Under the pieces are notes generated by a model. The model searched no databases. It was not told where the DNA came from and saw only the letters and a list, made by a program, of their open reading frames with translations. The position numbers and the translations under genes were made by a program. From Rhodobacteraceae bacterium UBA1957 (GTDB taxonomy: Bacteria > Pseudomonadota > Alphaproteobacteria > Rhodobacterales > Rhodobacteraceae), in NCBI GenBank assembly GCA_002336405.1, contig DDEJ01000151.1, positions 12,849-30,617 of the forward strand: 17,769 nucleotides of DNA, given 5' to 3'. This document shows, one piece after another, positions 7,258 through 15,256 of this stretch. Each line of letters opens with the position of its first letter. The stretch's first letter is position 1.

Positions 7258-8291
7258 CGACCAGCGCCCTCCATGTTACGCCGATACCGACAAAATGGGT
7301 TGGTCCGATTAAAATCACTGGCGAGGTGATCGACGGGGCGGTGAGCGTGCCGCTCGCCACCTATGAGACGCCTTTGTGGCCGTCGACGGGGCGGGGCGCG
7401 CGGGTGTCGCGCCACTGTGGTGGTATCCGCTGCACTGTGATCGATGAACGGATGACCCGCTCGGTTGCGTTGCGGGCGCAATCAGCAGCAGCAGCCAAAA
7501 AGGCCAGTGATGCCATTGCCGGACGGTTTGACGAATTGGCAGCCATCGTCGGTCAGACCAGCCGCTTTGCCCAGTTGATCGGTCTCAATCGTCAGATTGT
7601 CGGAAATCTTCTGTATGTGCGGTTTGAATGTTCCACAGGGGATGCTTCGGGCCACAATATGGTGACGAAAGCCGCAGATGCGTTGCTCAGTTGGATTTTA
7701 CAGCAATATCCGGCGCTGTCTTACAGTACAATTTCGGGTAATTTTTGCACTGACAAAAAAACCAGTGCGGTTAACGGTATTTTGGGGCGTGGTAAATATG
7801 TCGTTGCTGAAGCTGAAATTTCGCGCACAGTTTGCAAGCGGCTCTTGCGCACGACGCCGGAGTTGATGGTGCAGCTCAATGTTGAGAAAAACCTACTTGG
7901 CGGTGTGATCGCCGGAAGCCTGCGCTCTGCTAATGCGCATTTTGCCAATATGCTGTTAGCCTTCTATCTCGCCACTGGACAGGATGCTGCGAATATCATT
8001 GAGGGATCGCAAGGGATTGTGCATTGTGAGGTGCGTCGCGATGCTCTGTATTTTTCGTGCACCCTGCCCAATGTGATTGTGGGGACAGTGGGCAACGGCA
8101 AAGACAATGACGTGGTTGAGGGACATCTGGAAAAAATTGGCTGCCGCAGCGCGCGCGCGCCTGGAGACAATGCCCGACGTCTTGCTGTGCTGTGCGCGGC
8201 AACGGTGCTGTGCGGTGAACTGTCGCTGATGGCGGCGCAAACCAATCCGGGGGAATTGATGAAAGCGCATATGGTGCTGGAGCGTAAATGA
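7254..8291 (+). CDS. mvaA: Hydroxymethylglutaryl-CoA reductase
   Basis: A 345-aa HMG-CoA reductase, reducing HMG-CoA to mevalonate. Catalytic residues expected for the class I type are present: E38 (LATYETPLWPSTGRG), K168 (SGNFCTDKK), D244 (TGQDAAN) and H339 (ELMKAHMVLER). TGDASGHNMVTKAAD (128-142) and the nucleotide-site region GTVGNG (277-282) also fit; NADPH use is inferred from similarity to class I enzymes. The ATG at 7254 gives an N terminus (TPIPTKWVGPI) matching remembered Paracoccus sequence and length. The frame stays open to 7008, and an ATG at 7104 with GGGGGA upstream would add 50 residues rich in Arg and Trp, which look non-homologous. The stop overlaps the next small ORF by ATGA. 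Confidence 0.92.
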   Translation: MTTSALHVTPIPTKWVGPIKITGEVIDGAVSVPLATYETPLWPSTGRGARVSRHCGGIRCTVIDERMTRSVALRAQSAAAAKKASDAIAGRFDELAAIVGQTSRFAQLIGLNRQIVGNLLYVRFECSTGDASGHNMVTKAADALLSWILQQYPALSYSTISGNFCTDKKTSAVNGILGRGKYVVAEAEISRTVCKRLLRTTPELMVQLNVEKNLLGGVIAGSLRSANAHFANMLLAFYLATGQDAANIIEGSQGIVHCEVRRDALYFSCTLPNVIVGTVGNGKDNDVVEGHLEKIGCRSARAPGDNARRLAVLCAATVLCGELSLMAAQTNPGELMKAHMVLERK

Positions 8292-8431
8292 ACCCTGAAT
8301 CTATTGCGCTTTGTGCCAATAATTGCCAAACAGGCTGCGCGGGTGATTATGCTCTGCAGGCTGTATGGGCGGTTTGGCACCTCAATATTGGGGAACGCAT
8401 TCGTCTCGACACGCCTCGAGTGATCGGATAA
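8288..8431 (+). CDS. Small ORF (47 aa) overlapping the reductase stop, unknown
   Basis: ATG at 8288 overlaps the reductase TGA as ATGA and the frame runs 47 codons to TAA. The peptide begins MNPESIALCANNCQTGC and ends LDTPRVIG; it has three Cys and three Trp or His residues in its middle. I recognise no domain. In the Paracoccus zeaxanthinifaciens operon, as I recall, idi lies between the reductase and synthase genes, so this could be a remnant or replacement, but I see no resemblance to either type of IPP isomerase. It could also be chance. The following 100 bases (8432-8531) to the synthase hold no gene I can support. Confidence 0.3.
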   Translation: MNPESIALCANNCQTGCAGDYALQAVWAVWHLNIGERIRLDTPRVIG

Positions 8432-8531
8432 ATGTAACATTGTGGTTTCATACGCGTATTTCGTCTCTGCGAGATCACGGCACCCTGCGGTGTCTCGAGA
8501 AAATAGCGGCTGATATAAGTAAGTGGGTAAG

Positions 8532-9686
8532 ATGAAAATAGGCATCGAAAGAATAAGCTTTCATATCCCTCATCAGTATCTGGATCTTGCCAGTCTGGCC
8601 GAGCATCATGGGATTGATGCGGATAAATTCAGCCGGGGCATCGGGCAGAATAAAATGTCTTTTCCCTGCCACGATGAAGATATCGTGACGCTCGCCGCCG
8701 AAGCCGCCCTGCCGATTATTGACGCCCATGGACCTGACGGTATCGACAGCCTGTTGTTTGCCACTGAGACCGGCATCGACCAGTCGAAATCGGCTGGTAT
8801 CTATGTGCACAGATTGCTGGGGCTAAAGCCACAGTGCCGCAATGTGGAGCTCAAGCAGGCCTGTTACAGCGCCACGGCAGCGTTGCAGATGGCCTGTGGC
8901 TATGTGGCGCGCAAACCTGACCGCAAGGTTCTGGTGATTGCCAGCGATGTGTCGCGCTATGATCTGGGTGGCGCCGCCGAGGCCACTCAGGGCAGCGGTG
9001 CTGTGGCGATGTTGATCTCGGCCAACCCGACAATCCTAGAGATCGATCTCGCCTCTGGATGTCACAGTGAAGATATTATGGATTTCTGGCGCCCGAACTA
9101 TCGCAAGACGCCCTTGGTTGACGGTAAATATTCGGCACTGAAATATCTGCATTCACTGGGCCATGCCTGGGCTGATTATCAGGTGAATGAGGGGCGTGCC
9201 TTTGAGGATTTTGCGCAGTTTTGTTACCATTTGCCGTTTTCTCGGATGGGTGAAAAAGCCCATCGTCATCTGGCGTCTTTAAACGCGGCCACGGTGGATT
9301 CTGACAAAATCAAGCCGGGTCTGGCCTATAGCCGCCAGATTGGGAATTGTTACAGTGCAGCGCTGTATCTCAGCCTTATTTCCGCGCTCGAAAGCACTGA
9401 TCAGGACCTGACGGGCAAACCCATTGCGCTGTTCAGTTATGGATCTGGTGCGGTTGCCGAGTTTTTCTCTGGGATGGTTCAACCTGGATACCGGGCGCAA
9501 TTGTTCACCGACCGGCATCAGGGTTTGATGGCCCATCGTGTCGCTTTGAGCTATGATCATTATGTTGACTTATGGCACGCGCCTGACCCTCAAAACGGGG
9601 AACAAGTTGTGATTGATGTGCAAACCACCGGCAGGTTCAGGTTGGCCAAGATCGAGGCCCACAAGCGGCATTATGAAATCGCCTGA
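8532..9686 (+). CDS. hcs: Hydroxymethylglutaryl-CoA synthase
   Basis: A 384-aa thiolase-fold enzyme condensing acetyl-CoA with acetoacetyl-CoA to HMG-CoA, the step before the reductase. The catalytic triad is visible: E79 (LLFATETGID), C111 (ELKQACYSATAAL) and H233 (FCYHLPFSRMG). Also typical are VIASDVSRYD, DIMDFWRPNYRKTPLVDGK, RQIGNCYSAALYL and SYGSGAVAEFF. The ATG at 8532 is preferred; a GTG three codons upstream (8523) is in frame but has no better ribosome site. Neither start has a strong Shine-Dalgarno sequence. The stop overlaps the mevalonate kinase start by 14 bases, indicating one transcript. The sequence resembles remembered Paracoccus Hcs across its length. Confidence 0.93.
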   Translation: MKIGIERISFHIPHQYLDLASLAEHHGIDADKFSRGIGQNKMSFPCHDEDIVTLAAEAALPIIDAHGPDGIDSLLFATETGIDQSKSAGIYVHRLLGLKPQCRNVELKQACYSATAALQMACGYVARKPDRKVLVIASDVSRYDLGGAAEATQGSGAVAMLISANPTILEIDLASGCHSEDIMDFWRPNYRKTPLVDGKYSALKYLHSLGHAWADYQVNEGRAFEDFAQFCYHLPFSRMGEKAHRHLASLNAATVDSDKIKPGLAYSRQIGNCYSAALYLSLISALESTDQDLTGKPIALFSYGSGAVAEFFSGMVQPGYRAQLFTDRHQGLMAHRVALSYDHYVDLWHAPDPQNGEQVVIDVQTTGRFRLAKIEAHKRHYEIA

Positions 9687-10797
9687 GCGTCATTTTGCCC
9701 GCGCGCCCGGCAAGGTGATCTTGTCTGGTGAGCATTCTGTCGTCTATGGCGCGCCGGCGCTGGTGGCAGCAGTCGAGCTTTATACCAACGTTTGGTTCGA
9801 ACCGATCCACCTCAGCACGGGCTTGCAGACGGCATTTGCCGATCTGTCACAGGGTCAGTTGTATCCGCTCACACTGCTTAAGACCTTTAAACGCACGCTG
9901 GATGAGCGGTTTGATCGCTTTGTTCGCGGCGATTTAGCGGTGCAGAACATTCTGCAGCGTCCCGATGATCTGGCGGTCTATACGATGTCTGCGCTGTTGC
10001 AGATGCTGCCGGTTCCGGGGGGGATGGCGCCGCATAAATTGCCTGTGCCGGGTCGGTTGCACAGCACCTCAGATTTGCCTCTTGGGGCGGGCATGGGGTC
10101 TTCTGCGGCGGTGATTGCCGCGACAATTGTGTTGTATGAGCATTTGTTAAACCATCATCAAAGCTCGTCGGAACGTTTTGAACAGGTGCGCTTCTGCGAG
10201 CGTTTACAACATGGCAAAGGCAGCGCAATCGATGCGGCGGCGGTCACCTATGGCGGTATTAACCGTGTTCAAAACGGAAAGATTTCGGCCCCCGATACCG
10301 CGGTGATGGCTGATCGGCTTAAGGACGGGGGGTGGTATTGGGTGCTCGGCGGGATCCCCACGGCCTCGACCGGGGAATGTGTTTCATCCGTTCGGCAAAA
10401 TTATGGATCTGATCAGGTGCTTTGGCGGGCGTTCGAAGACTGCACAAATGCCCTCCAATCCGCTCTTGAGAACGGCGGGAGCCCAAAAGAGGGGCTGCGA
10501 GAAAATCACCGGCTGTTGCGGCGCCTTGGTGTGATACCGATGGCAGCATTGGCGTTTGTTGCGGCGATTGAACAAGTGGGGGGCGCTGCCAAAATTTCTG
10601 GCGCAGGATCGGTGCATGGGGCACATGCTGGGGTGCTTTTGGTGCATTTGCCCGACGCAGAGGCGTTTGAAACCGTGATGAGGCAGTTCCCCGATTATCG
10701 TTGGGACAGGCTCACCATTGCCGAAAGTGGTACCCGTCTTTGCATGGTGGACCAAGACGTTGGCGCACCCGGCGAACGGCCTGGCATGGGTCTGTGA
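9673..10797 (+). CDS. mvk: Mevalonate kinase
   Basis: A 374-aa GHMP-superfamily kinase that phosphorylates mevalonate with ATP. Motif 1 is ARAPGKVILSGEHSVVYG (9-26), motif 2 is LPLGAGMGSSAAV (135-147), the catalytic-base region is GKGSAIDAAAV with D187, and motif 3 is KISGAGSVHGAHAG (307-320). The last departs from the usual glycine run of mevalonate kinases but matches, from memory, the Paracoccus enzyme. Conserved WYWVL and GECVS (221-236) also match that protein. The ATG at 9673 lies inside the end of the synthase gene (14-base overlap); the open frame begins earlier, but the residues before it are read from the synthase frame. The gene stops two bases before the next kinase. Confidence 0.88.
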   Translation: MKSPERHFARAPGKVILSGEHSVVYGAPALVAAVELYTNVWFEPIHLSTGLQTAFADLSQGQLYPLTLLKTFKRTLDERFDRFVRGDLAVQNILQRPDDLAVYTMSALLQMLPVPGGMAPHKLPVPGRLHSTSDLPLGAGMGSSAAVIAATIVLYEHLLNHHQSSSERFEQVRFCERLQHGKGSAIDAAAVTYGGINRVQNGKISAPDTAVMADRLKDGGWYWVLGGIPTASTGECVSSVRQNYGSDQVLWRAFEDCTNALQSALENGGSPKEGLRENHRLLRRLGVIPMAALAFVAAIEQVGGAAKISGAGSVHGAHAGVLLVHLPDAEAFETVMRQFPDYRWDRLTIAESGTRLCMVDQDVGAPGERPGMGL

Positions 10798-10799
10798 TC

Positions 10800-11855
10800 A
10801 TGCAGCGCAAGATGTCGGCCTCGGCGCCGGGCAGTATCATGATCACCGGCGAGCATGCGGTGGTCTATGGTCACCCCGCGATGGTCTGCGCCATTGATCA
10901 GCGCGTTACCATTACGGCCAAGCCAAACGACAATCGGCAGGTGCAGATCTTCTCGGGCATTTCGGATCCAGTGGTGGTGGCGCTCGACAGCTTTGAGGTC
11001 AGTGGTCCGATGCGGTTTGTTCTCGCCGCGCTGGCACTTTATCGCGACCGGCTTTCTCATGGACTGCGCCTTGATATCGTTTCGCAAATTGACCCGAAGC
11101 TGGGCTTGGGATCCTCGGCTGCGGTCACAATTGCGACACTGGGGCTGTTAGAGGCGATGACCCGTCCAGAAACGCAACCGCAGACTCAGCCAAAAACAGA
11201 TCAGCCGCCCATGCCCCGCAAGGCACGGCTGCATCAGCAGGCGTTGGAGATCATTCGCGGTTTGCAGGGGCGGGGCAGTGGCGCAGATCTTGCGGCAAGC
11301 CTGCATGGTGGATTGTTGGGATATCAACTTACGGCCGCCGCCGCTGACACCGCTTTGCCGGGCAGTGGCGCCAATGTGGCCGGACTTTTCTCACCGTCCT
11401 CTCAACACCATGATCTTGTAAGTACTTCTGAGCAAGCGGTGATTATTTTGCTGCCCCATCCACCACAATTGAGCCTGTGTTATTGCGGATATAAGACGCC
11501 TACTGGTGATGTACTTGCCGGGATTGCAAAACGGATGCAGGGCCGCGAGGCTGCGTATGCGGCGCTGTACGGGCGAATGGGGGGCAGGGCAATGGCGGCA
11601 ATCACTGCAGCCCGCCTCCGTGACTGGCCGGTGTTTGCCGAACAGTTGAACGCCTATCAGGATCTGATGGTCGAATTGAGGGTGTCGGACCCGATGCTTG
11701 ATGCATTGGTGGCGCGGGCGCGGTCTGAGGCCGGCGTGATGGCGGCGAAGATATCCGGCTCTGGTCTGGGTGATTGTATCCTTGCGTTAGGCCCGCTTGT
11801 GGCGCAGCATCAGCCAGCGCCATTTACCGCAAAAGGGCTTGTGCTGGATGACTGA
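10800..11855 (+). CDS. pmk: Probable phosphomevalonate kinase (second GHMP kinase)
   Basis: A 351-aa GHMP kinase, by position the enzyme converting mevalonate 5-phosphate to the diphosphate. Motifs: APGSIMITGEHAVVYG (9-24), KLGLGSSAAV (100-109), RGSGADLAASLHGG with D163, and KISGSGLGDC (317-326). YCGYKTPTGDVL (228-239) and the C-terminal KGLVLDD match remembered Paracoccus Pmk. It resembles mevalonate kinase more than yeast ERG8, so the substrate is inferred from operon order. Compared with the Paracoccus protein (about 305 aa from memory), it has extra residues: a Gln/Pro/Thr-rich stretch at 121-137 and about 30 residues near 180-210. Start: ATG at 10800; an in-frame GTG at 10794 overlapping the previous stop as GTGA is an alternative. 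The stop overlaps the next gene by 8 bases. Confidence 0.82.
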   Translation: MQRKMSASAPGSIMITGEHAVVYGHPAMVCAIDQRVTITAKPNDNRQVQIFSGISDPVVVALDSFEVSGPMRFVLAALALYRDRLSHGLRLDIVSQIDPKLGLGSSAAVTIATLGLLEAMTRPETQPQTQPKTDQPPMPRKARLHQQALEIIRGLQGRGSGADLAASLHGGLLGYQLTAAAADTALPGSGANVAGLFSPSSQHHDLVSTSEQAVIILLPHPPQLSLCYCGYKTPTGDVLAGIAKRMQGREAAYAALYGRMGGRAMAAITAARLRDWPVFAEQLNAYQDLMVELRVSDPMLDALVARARSEAGVMAAKISGSGLGDCILALGPLVAQHQPAPFTAKGLVLDD

Positions 11856-12930
11856 CCGATCGTTGACCGACCCGGCCAAGCCTGCGGCGTGTTTTGCCGC
11901 CCATTTACCGGCGCGACTTTCGGTGCAACAACCGGCTGTGGCCTATGCCCCCAGCAATATCGCATTAGCCAAGTATTGGGGCAAACGCGATGCTGTTCTG
12001 AACCTTCCTCTGAACAGTTCGCTGTCAATTTCACTTGCTGATTGGGGCAGCCACACACGGATTTTTCCAGCTGAAACTGCGTATGATGAGGTTTGGCTGA
12101 ATGGCGTATCTTTGCCGTTAGACAGTGCGTTTGCGTCGAAAATCATATGCTTTGTGGATCTTTATCGTCGTGAGCAGACGCTGCCTCTGCGGATTGAGAC
12201 CGACAACACCCTGCCCACTGCGGCCGGGCTGGCGTCTTCGGCTTCTGGCTTTGCCGCCCTGACACTGGCACTGGATGCGGCGTTCAACCTGAAACTGCCA
12301 AAGTCTGTGCTCAGTATGCTGGCGCGTTTTGGCAGTGGTAGTGCAACGCGATCCCTATGGCATGGGTTCGTGCGCTGGGACCGCGGGGAAAAAGAGGATG
12401 GCAGCGATAGTTTTGCGCGGCCCCTGATGCTGGACTGGCCGGAATTCAGAATTGCGATTGTTCCTGTGGATACTGGGCCGAAATCCCGATCGTCGCGTGA
12501 TGGGATGAACCATACTGTTGCCACCAGCCCGTTGTTCAAGATTTGGCCCGCACAGGCCGAGGCGGACTGCACAGCTGTCCACACGGCCCTCGAGGCACGC
12601 GATTTTGCAACGTTGGGGGCGCTGTCCGAGGCCAATGCGCTTGCCTTACACGCCACCATGATGGCGGCACGGCCGGCGTTATGCTATCTCAAGCCGCAAA
12701 GCTGGCGCGTGCTGGAACAGCTCTGGGCAGCGCGTGCAGAGGGCCATCAGATTTATGCCACGATGGATGCCGGTGCAAATGTAAAACTATTATTTTTATC
12801 CTCAGAAGAGGTATTTGTCCGGCGTAGCTTTGCAAATGTCAGCGTGATCCGCCCATTTGAGTGGCCCCAAAGTTGGCTGGGAAAGGTTGGTCCGGGCGGG
12901 CAAAATTGGGTTTCTAAACAGGTGCTTTGA
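11848..12930 (+). CDS. mvd: Diphosphomevalonate decarboxylase
   Basis: A 360-aa GHMP-fold decarboxylase making isopentenyl diphosphate from mevalonate diphosphate with ATP. Family landmarks are all present: SNIALAKYWGKRD (36-48), LPLNSSLSISL (53-63), TLPTAAGLASSASGFAAL (121-138), FGSGSATRSLWHGFVRW (161-177), SSRDGMNHTVATSPLF (215-230) and the catalytic Asp D307 in YATMDAGANVKLL. The first 30 residues before AVAYAPSN are a variable leader. The ATG at 11848 overlaps the kinase stop by 8 bases; the earlier open frame is the shadow of the kinase gene. It is the last gene of the mevalonate cluster, and no isomerase follows. No clear intrinsic terminator was seen after it. Confidence 0.93.
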   Translation: MTDRSLTDPAKPAACFAAHLPARLSVQQPAVAYAPSNIALAKYWGKRDAVLNLPLNSSLSISLADWGSHTRIFPAETAYDEVWLNGVSLPLDSAFASKIICFVDLYRREQTLPLRIETDNTLPTAAGLASSASGFAALTLALDAAFNLKLPKSVLSMLARFGSGSATRSLWHGFVRWDRGEKEDGSDSFARPLMLDWPEFRIAIVPVDTGPKSRSSRDGMNHTVATSPLFKIWPAQAEADCTAVHTALEARDFATLGALSEANALALHATMMAARPALCYLKPQSWRVLEQLWAARAEGHQIYATMDAGANVKLLFLSSEEVFVRRSFANVSVIRPFEWPQSWLGKVGPGGQNWVSKQVL

Positions 12931-13205
12931 ATGAGGTTTGCTCAGATTTCAATTCATTGTTTGATCGAAATTGACCGCTAAGTTTATGGCACGTGAAGTC
13001 AGAAAAAAAGCGGCTGGTGCGGTTTCGCTGATGTGTTGTTCCAAGAATTGTTAAAATATCACTTTCAGTGCGCTCTATTTGTATAAGCAACAGGGCGCTG
13101 GGGCACATGGCAGGTTTTTAAGCCTGTCTTTCACCGCATTAGAAATATCACAAGTATCGTTGTCCTCTGCTGGACTTTAAGGCGTGGGCGTCCAATAATG
13201 GGCGC
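12931..13205. promoter_or_regulatory. Intergenic region between mevalonate cluster and dnaG
   Basis: 275 bases, AT-richer than the flanking genes, without a supported gene. It should hold the end of the mevalonate transcript and the dnaG promoter. A TATAAG-like element (TTTGTATAAGC near 13078-13088) could be a -10, but no good -35 is placed before it. A short imperfect inverted repeat (CAGG...CCTG near 13110-13125) is too weak to call. Confidence 0.3.
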
Positions 13206-15143
13206 ATGAGCCTACCACCCGGATTCCTTGACGACTTGCGCACCCGTACCAGCCTCAGTCAGGTTGTCGGGCGCAAAGTTATGTGGGACACTCGTAAATC
13301 TAATCAGGCTAAGGGTGATATGTGGGCGCCATGCCCCTTTCATCAGGAAAAATCGGCCTCGTTCCATGTCGATGACAGCAAGGGGTTTTATTATTGCTTT
13401 GGCTGCCACGCCAAGGGTGATGCGATCAGTTTTATCCGTGAGACCGAGAACGTTGGCTTTATCGAGGCGATCGAGATTTTGGCACAAGAGGCGGGCATGC
13501 CGGTGCCAAAACGCGACCCGCATGCGCAGGAAAAATCTGAACAGCGCAGCGAATTGACTGATGTCATGGAACAGGCCGTGCAATTCTACCGCCTGCAACT
13601 CAAAACTGCACCGGCGTCGGAGGCGCGGGCTTATCTGGCTAGACGCGGTTTATCTGAGGCGATCCAAGACCGTTTTGATATGGGGTTTGCTCCAGATGTC
13701 CGGCAGGGATTGTTGCAACATTTGACCGCCAAGGGTGTGACGCCCGATCAGTTGGTTGCAGCGGGGCTTTGTGCCCGGCCCGAGGATGGTGGTGCGCCCT
13801 ATGATCGGTTCCGTGGTCGCATTTTGTTTCCCATTCGCGATGCAAGAGGGCGCTGTATCGCGCTGGGCGGCAGATCGCTTGATCCGAATGCGCGCGCTAA
13901 ATACCTCAATTCTCCGGAGACTGTCTTATTCGACAAAGGCCGCAACCTATATCATCTCAAACCCGCACGTGAGGCGGCGGGGAAGGGCCAGCCGCTGATC
14001 GTGGCTGAGGGGTATATGGACGTGATTGCCCTTGTTGAGGCAGGGTTTGGCGCCGCAGTTGCACCTTTGGGCACGGCAGTCACCGAGCATCAACTCGCCC
14101 TTTTGTGGCGCATCGCCCCCGAACCGATCATCGCGCTTGATGGCGATACAGCAGGTCTGCGCGCTGCGTATCGGGTGATTGATCTGGCGTTGCCATTGCT
14201 GGAGGCGGGGCAATCGCTGCGGTTTGCGGTAATGCCAGAAGGGCAAGATCCCGATGACGTGATCCGGGCAGGTGGCCCCTCTGCTTTGCAGACGCTGTTG
14301 GACAAAGCCATGCCGATGGTTGACTTACTTTGGCAGCGAGAAATCCAAGGCAAGGTTTTCGATAGCCCCGAGCGACGCGCTATGCTGGATAAGGGGCTGC
14401 GGGAAAAAATCGCCATGATCCGCGACCCGTCAATCCGGTCGCACTACGGTAGTGCTATTAAAGAATTGCGCTGGGCGCTGTTTGGTACGGGCCGGCAGCA
14501 GCTGTGGTCGGGTCAATGGGGCAAAAAAGTCAAAATTGATGCACTGAGCACGACCAAACAGTCTGCGCTGGCGCAGGCGGCTGATCACGTGCCGGGACGT
14601 CTGCGCGAAGCGGTTATTCTGGCGGCATTGGTCAAAGCACCTGCACTGGTCGCAGAGTTTCAGGAGCCGTTGGAGAGCCTGGCTTGCAGCGACCCCCGGC
14701 ATCGGCAGATACAAACAATTTTGCTATCACAAACCGTCGCGCCTGCTGAGAAGATGCTCGATGCGATAGAGGCCGCTTTTGGTTCGTCGGAGCTACAGGG
14801 GTTTCTCGCTCAAAGCCATGTTGCCGTCGTGCCATGCATTCAACGATCTGATGATCTTGATCTGACCCGGCTGACCCTTCGTGAAGAGTTTGCTAAACTT
14901 GATGCGCGCCTTGGTTTGGCGGCTGAGATTGAGGAGGCCGCCGAAGACATCGCCTCATTGTCAGATGAAACCCTGACTTGGAGGTTGAAAGAGGCGGCCT
15001 CGGCGCAAGAATCAGCAACCCTGAGTGTGCACAAAGACACCGCCGAGTATGACCTTGCGGAAAACGGTGCGCGAATCAATCGCGATGAACGGCGGGCCTT
15101 TGAAGCTTTGATGACACAAATAACTCGGGTAAAATCGTCATAA
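13206..15143 (+). CDS. dnaG: DNA primase
   Basis: A 645-aa primase that makes RNA primers for replication with the DnaB helicase. N-terminal CHC2 zinc-binding domain: C43, H46, C64, C67 (APCPFHQEK and YYCFGCHAKGDA). The RNA-polymerase basic motif DRFRGRILFPI is at 200-210, followed by GGRSL. The TOPRIM metal site shows E268 (VAEGYMDV) and D312, D314 (ALDGDTAG). The C-terminal helicase-binding part is poorly conserved, as usual. The ATG at 13206 gives the standard start (LPPGFLDDLRTRTSLSQVV); a GGGCGC precedes it closely. It is followed 113 bases later by rpoD, the common macromolecular-synthesis arrangement. Confidence 0.96.
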   Translation: MSLPPGFLDDLRTRTSLSQVVGRKVMWDTRKSNQAKGDMWAPCPFHQEKSASFHVDDSKGFYYCFGCHAKGDAISFIRETENVGFIEAIEILAQEAGMPVPKRDPHAQEKSEQRSELTDVMEQAVQFYRLQLKTAPASEARAYLARRGLSEAIQDRFDMGFAPDVRQGLLQHLTAKGVTPDQLVAAGLCARPEDGGAPYDRFRGRILFPIRDARGRCIALGGRSLDPNARAKYLNSPETVLFDKGRNLYHLKPAREAAGKGQPLIVAEGYMDVIALVEAGFGAAVAPLGTAVTEHQLALLWRIAPEPIIALDGDTAGLRAAYRVIDLALPLLEAGQSLRFAVMPEGQDPDDVIRAGGPSALQTLLDKAMPMVDLLWQREIQGKVFDSPERRAMLDKGLREKIAMIRDPSIRSHYGSAIKELRWALFGTGRQQLWSGQWGKKVKIDALSTTKQSALAQAADHVPGRLREAVILAALVKAPALVAEFQEPLESLACSDPRHRQIQTILLSQTVAPAEKMLDAIEAAFGSSELQGFLAQSHVAVVPCIQRSDDLDLTRLTLREEFAKLDARLGLAAEIEEAAEDIASLSDETLTWRLKEAASAQESATLSVHKDTAEYDLAENGARINRDERRAFEALMTQITRVKSS

Positions 15144-15256
15144 ATGTGATTTTGTTGAGGAAGAGGTAAAGAAAACCAAGTACATGTTTAGCCGAATCAG
15201 TATGACGCCCTATGTTACGGGTTAAACGAATCGTTCGCCCTTTGCAGGAGAATCGC

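Noticed and set aside
8461..8510. Imperfect hairpin (GAGA..CACC / GGTGTCTC) before the synthase
   Set aside because: The pairing needs a six-base bulge and has no following T-run; it is too weak to annotate.
7964..8545. 193-aa leftward open frame opposite the reductase end and following gap
   Set aside because: It is largely antisense to the well-supported reductase; the composition is typical of a shadow frame.
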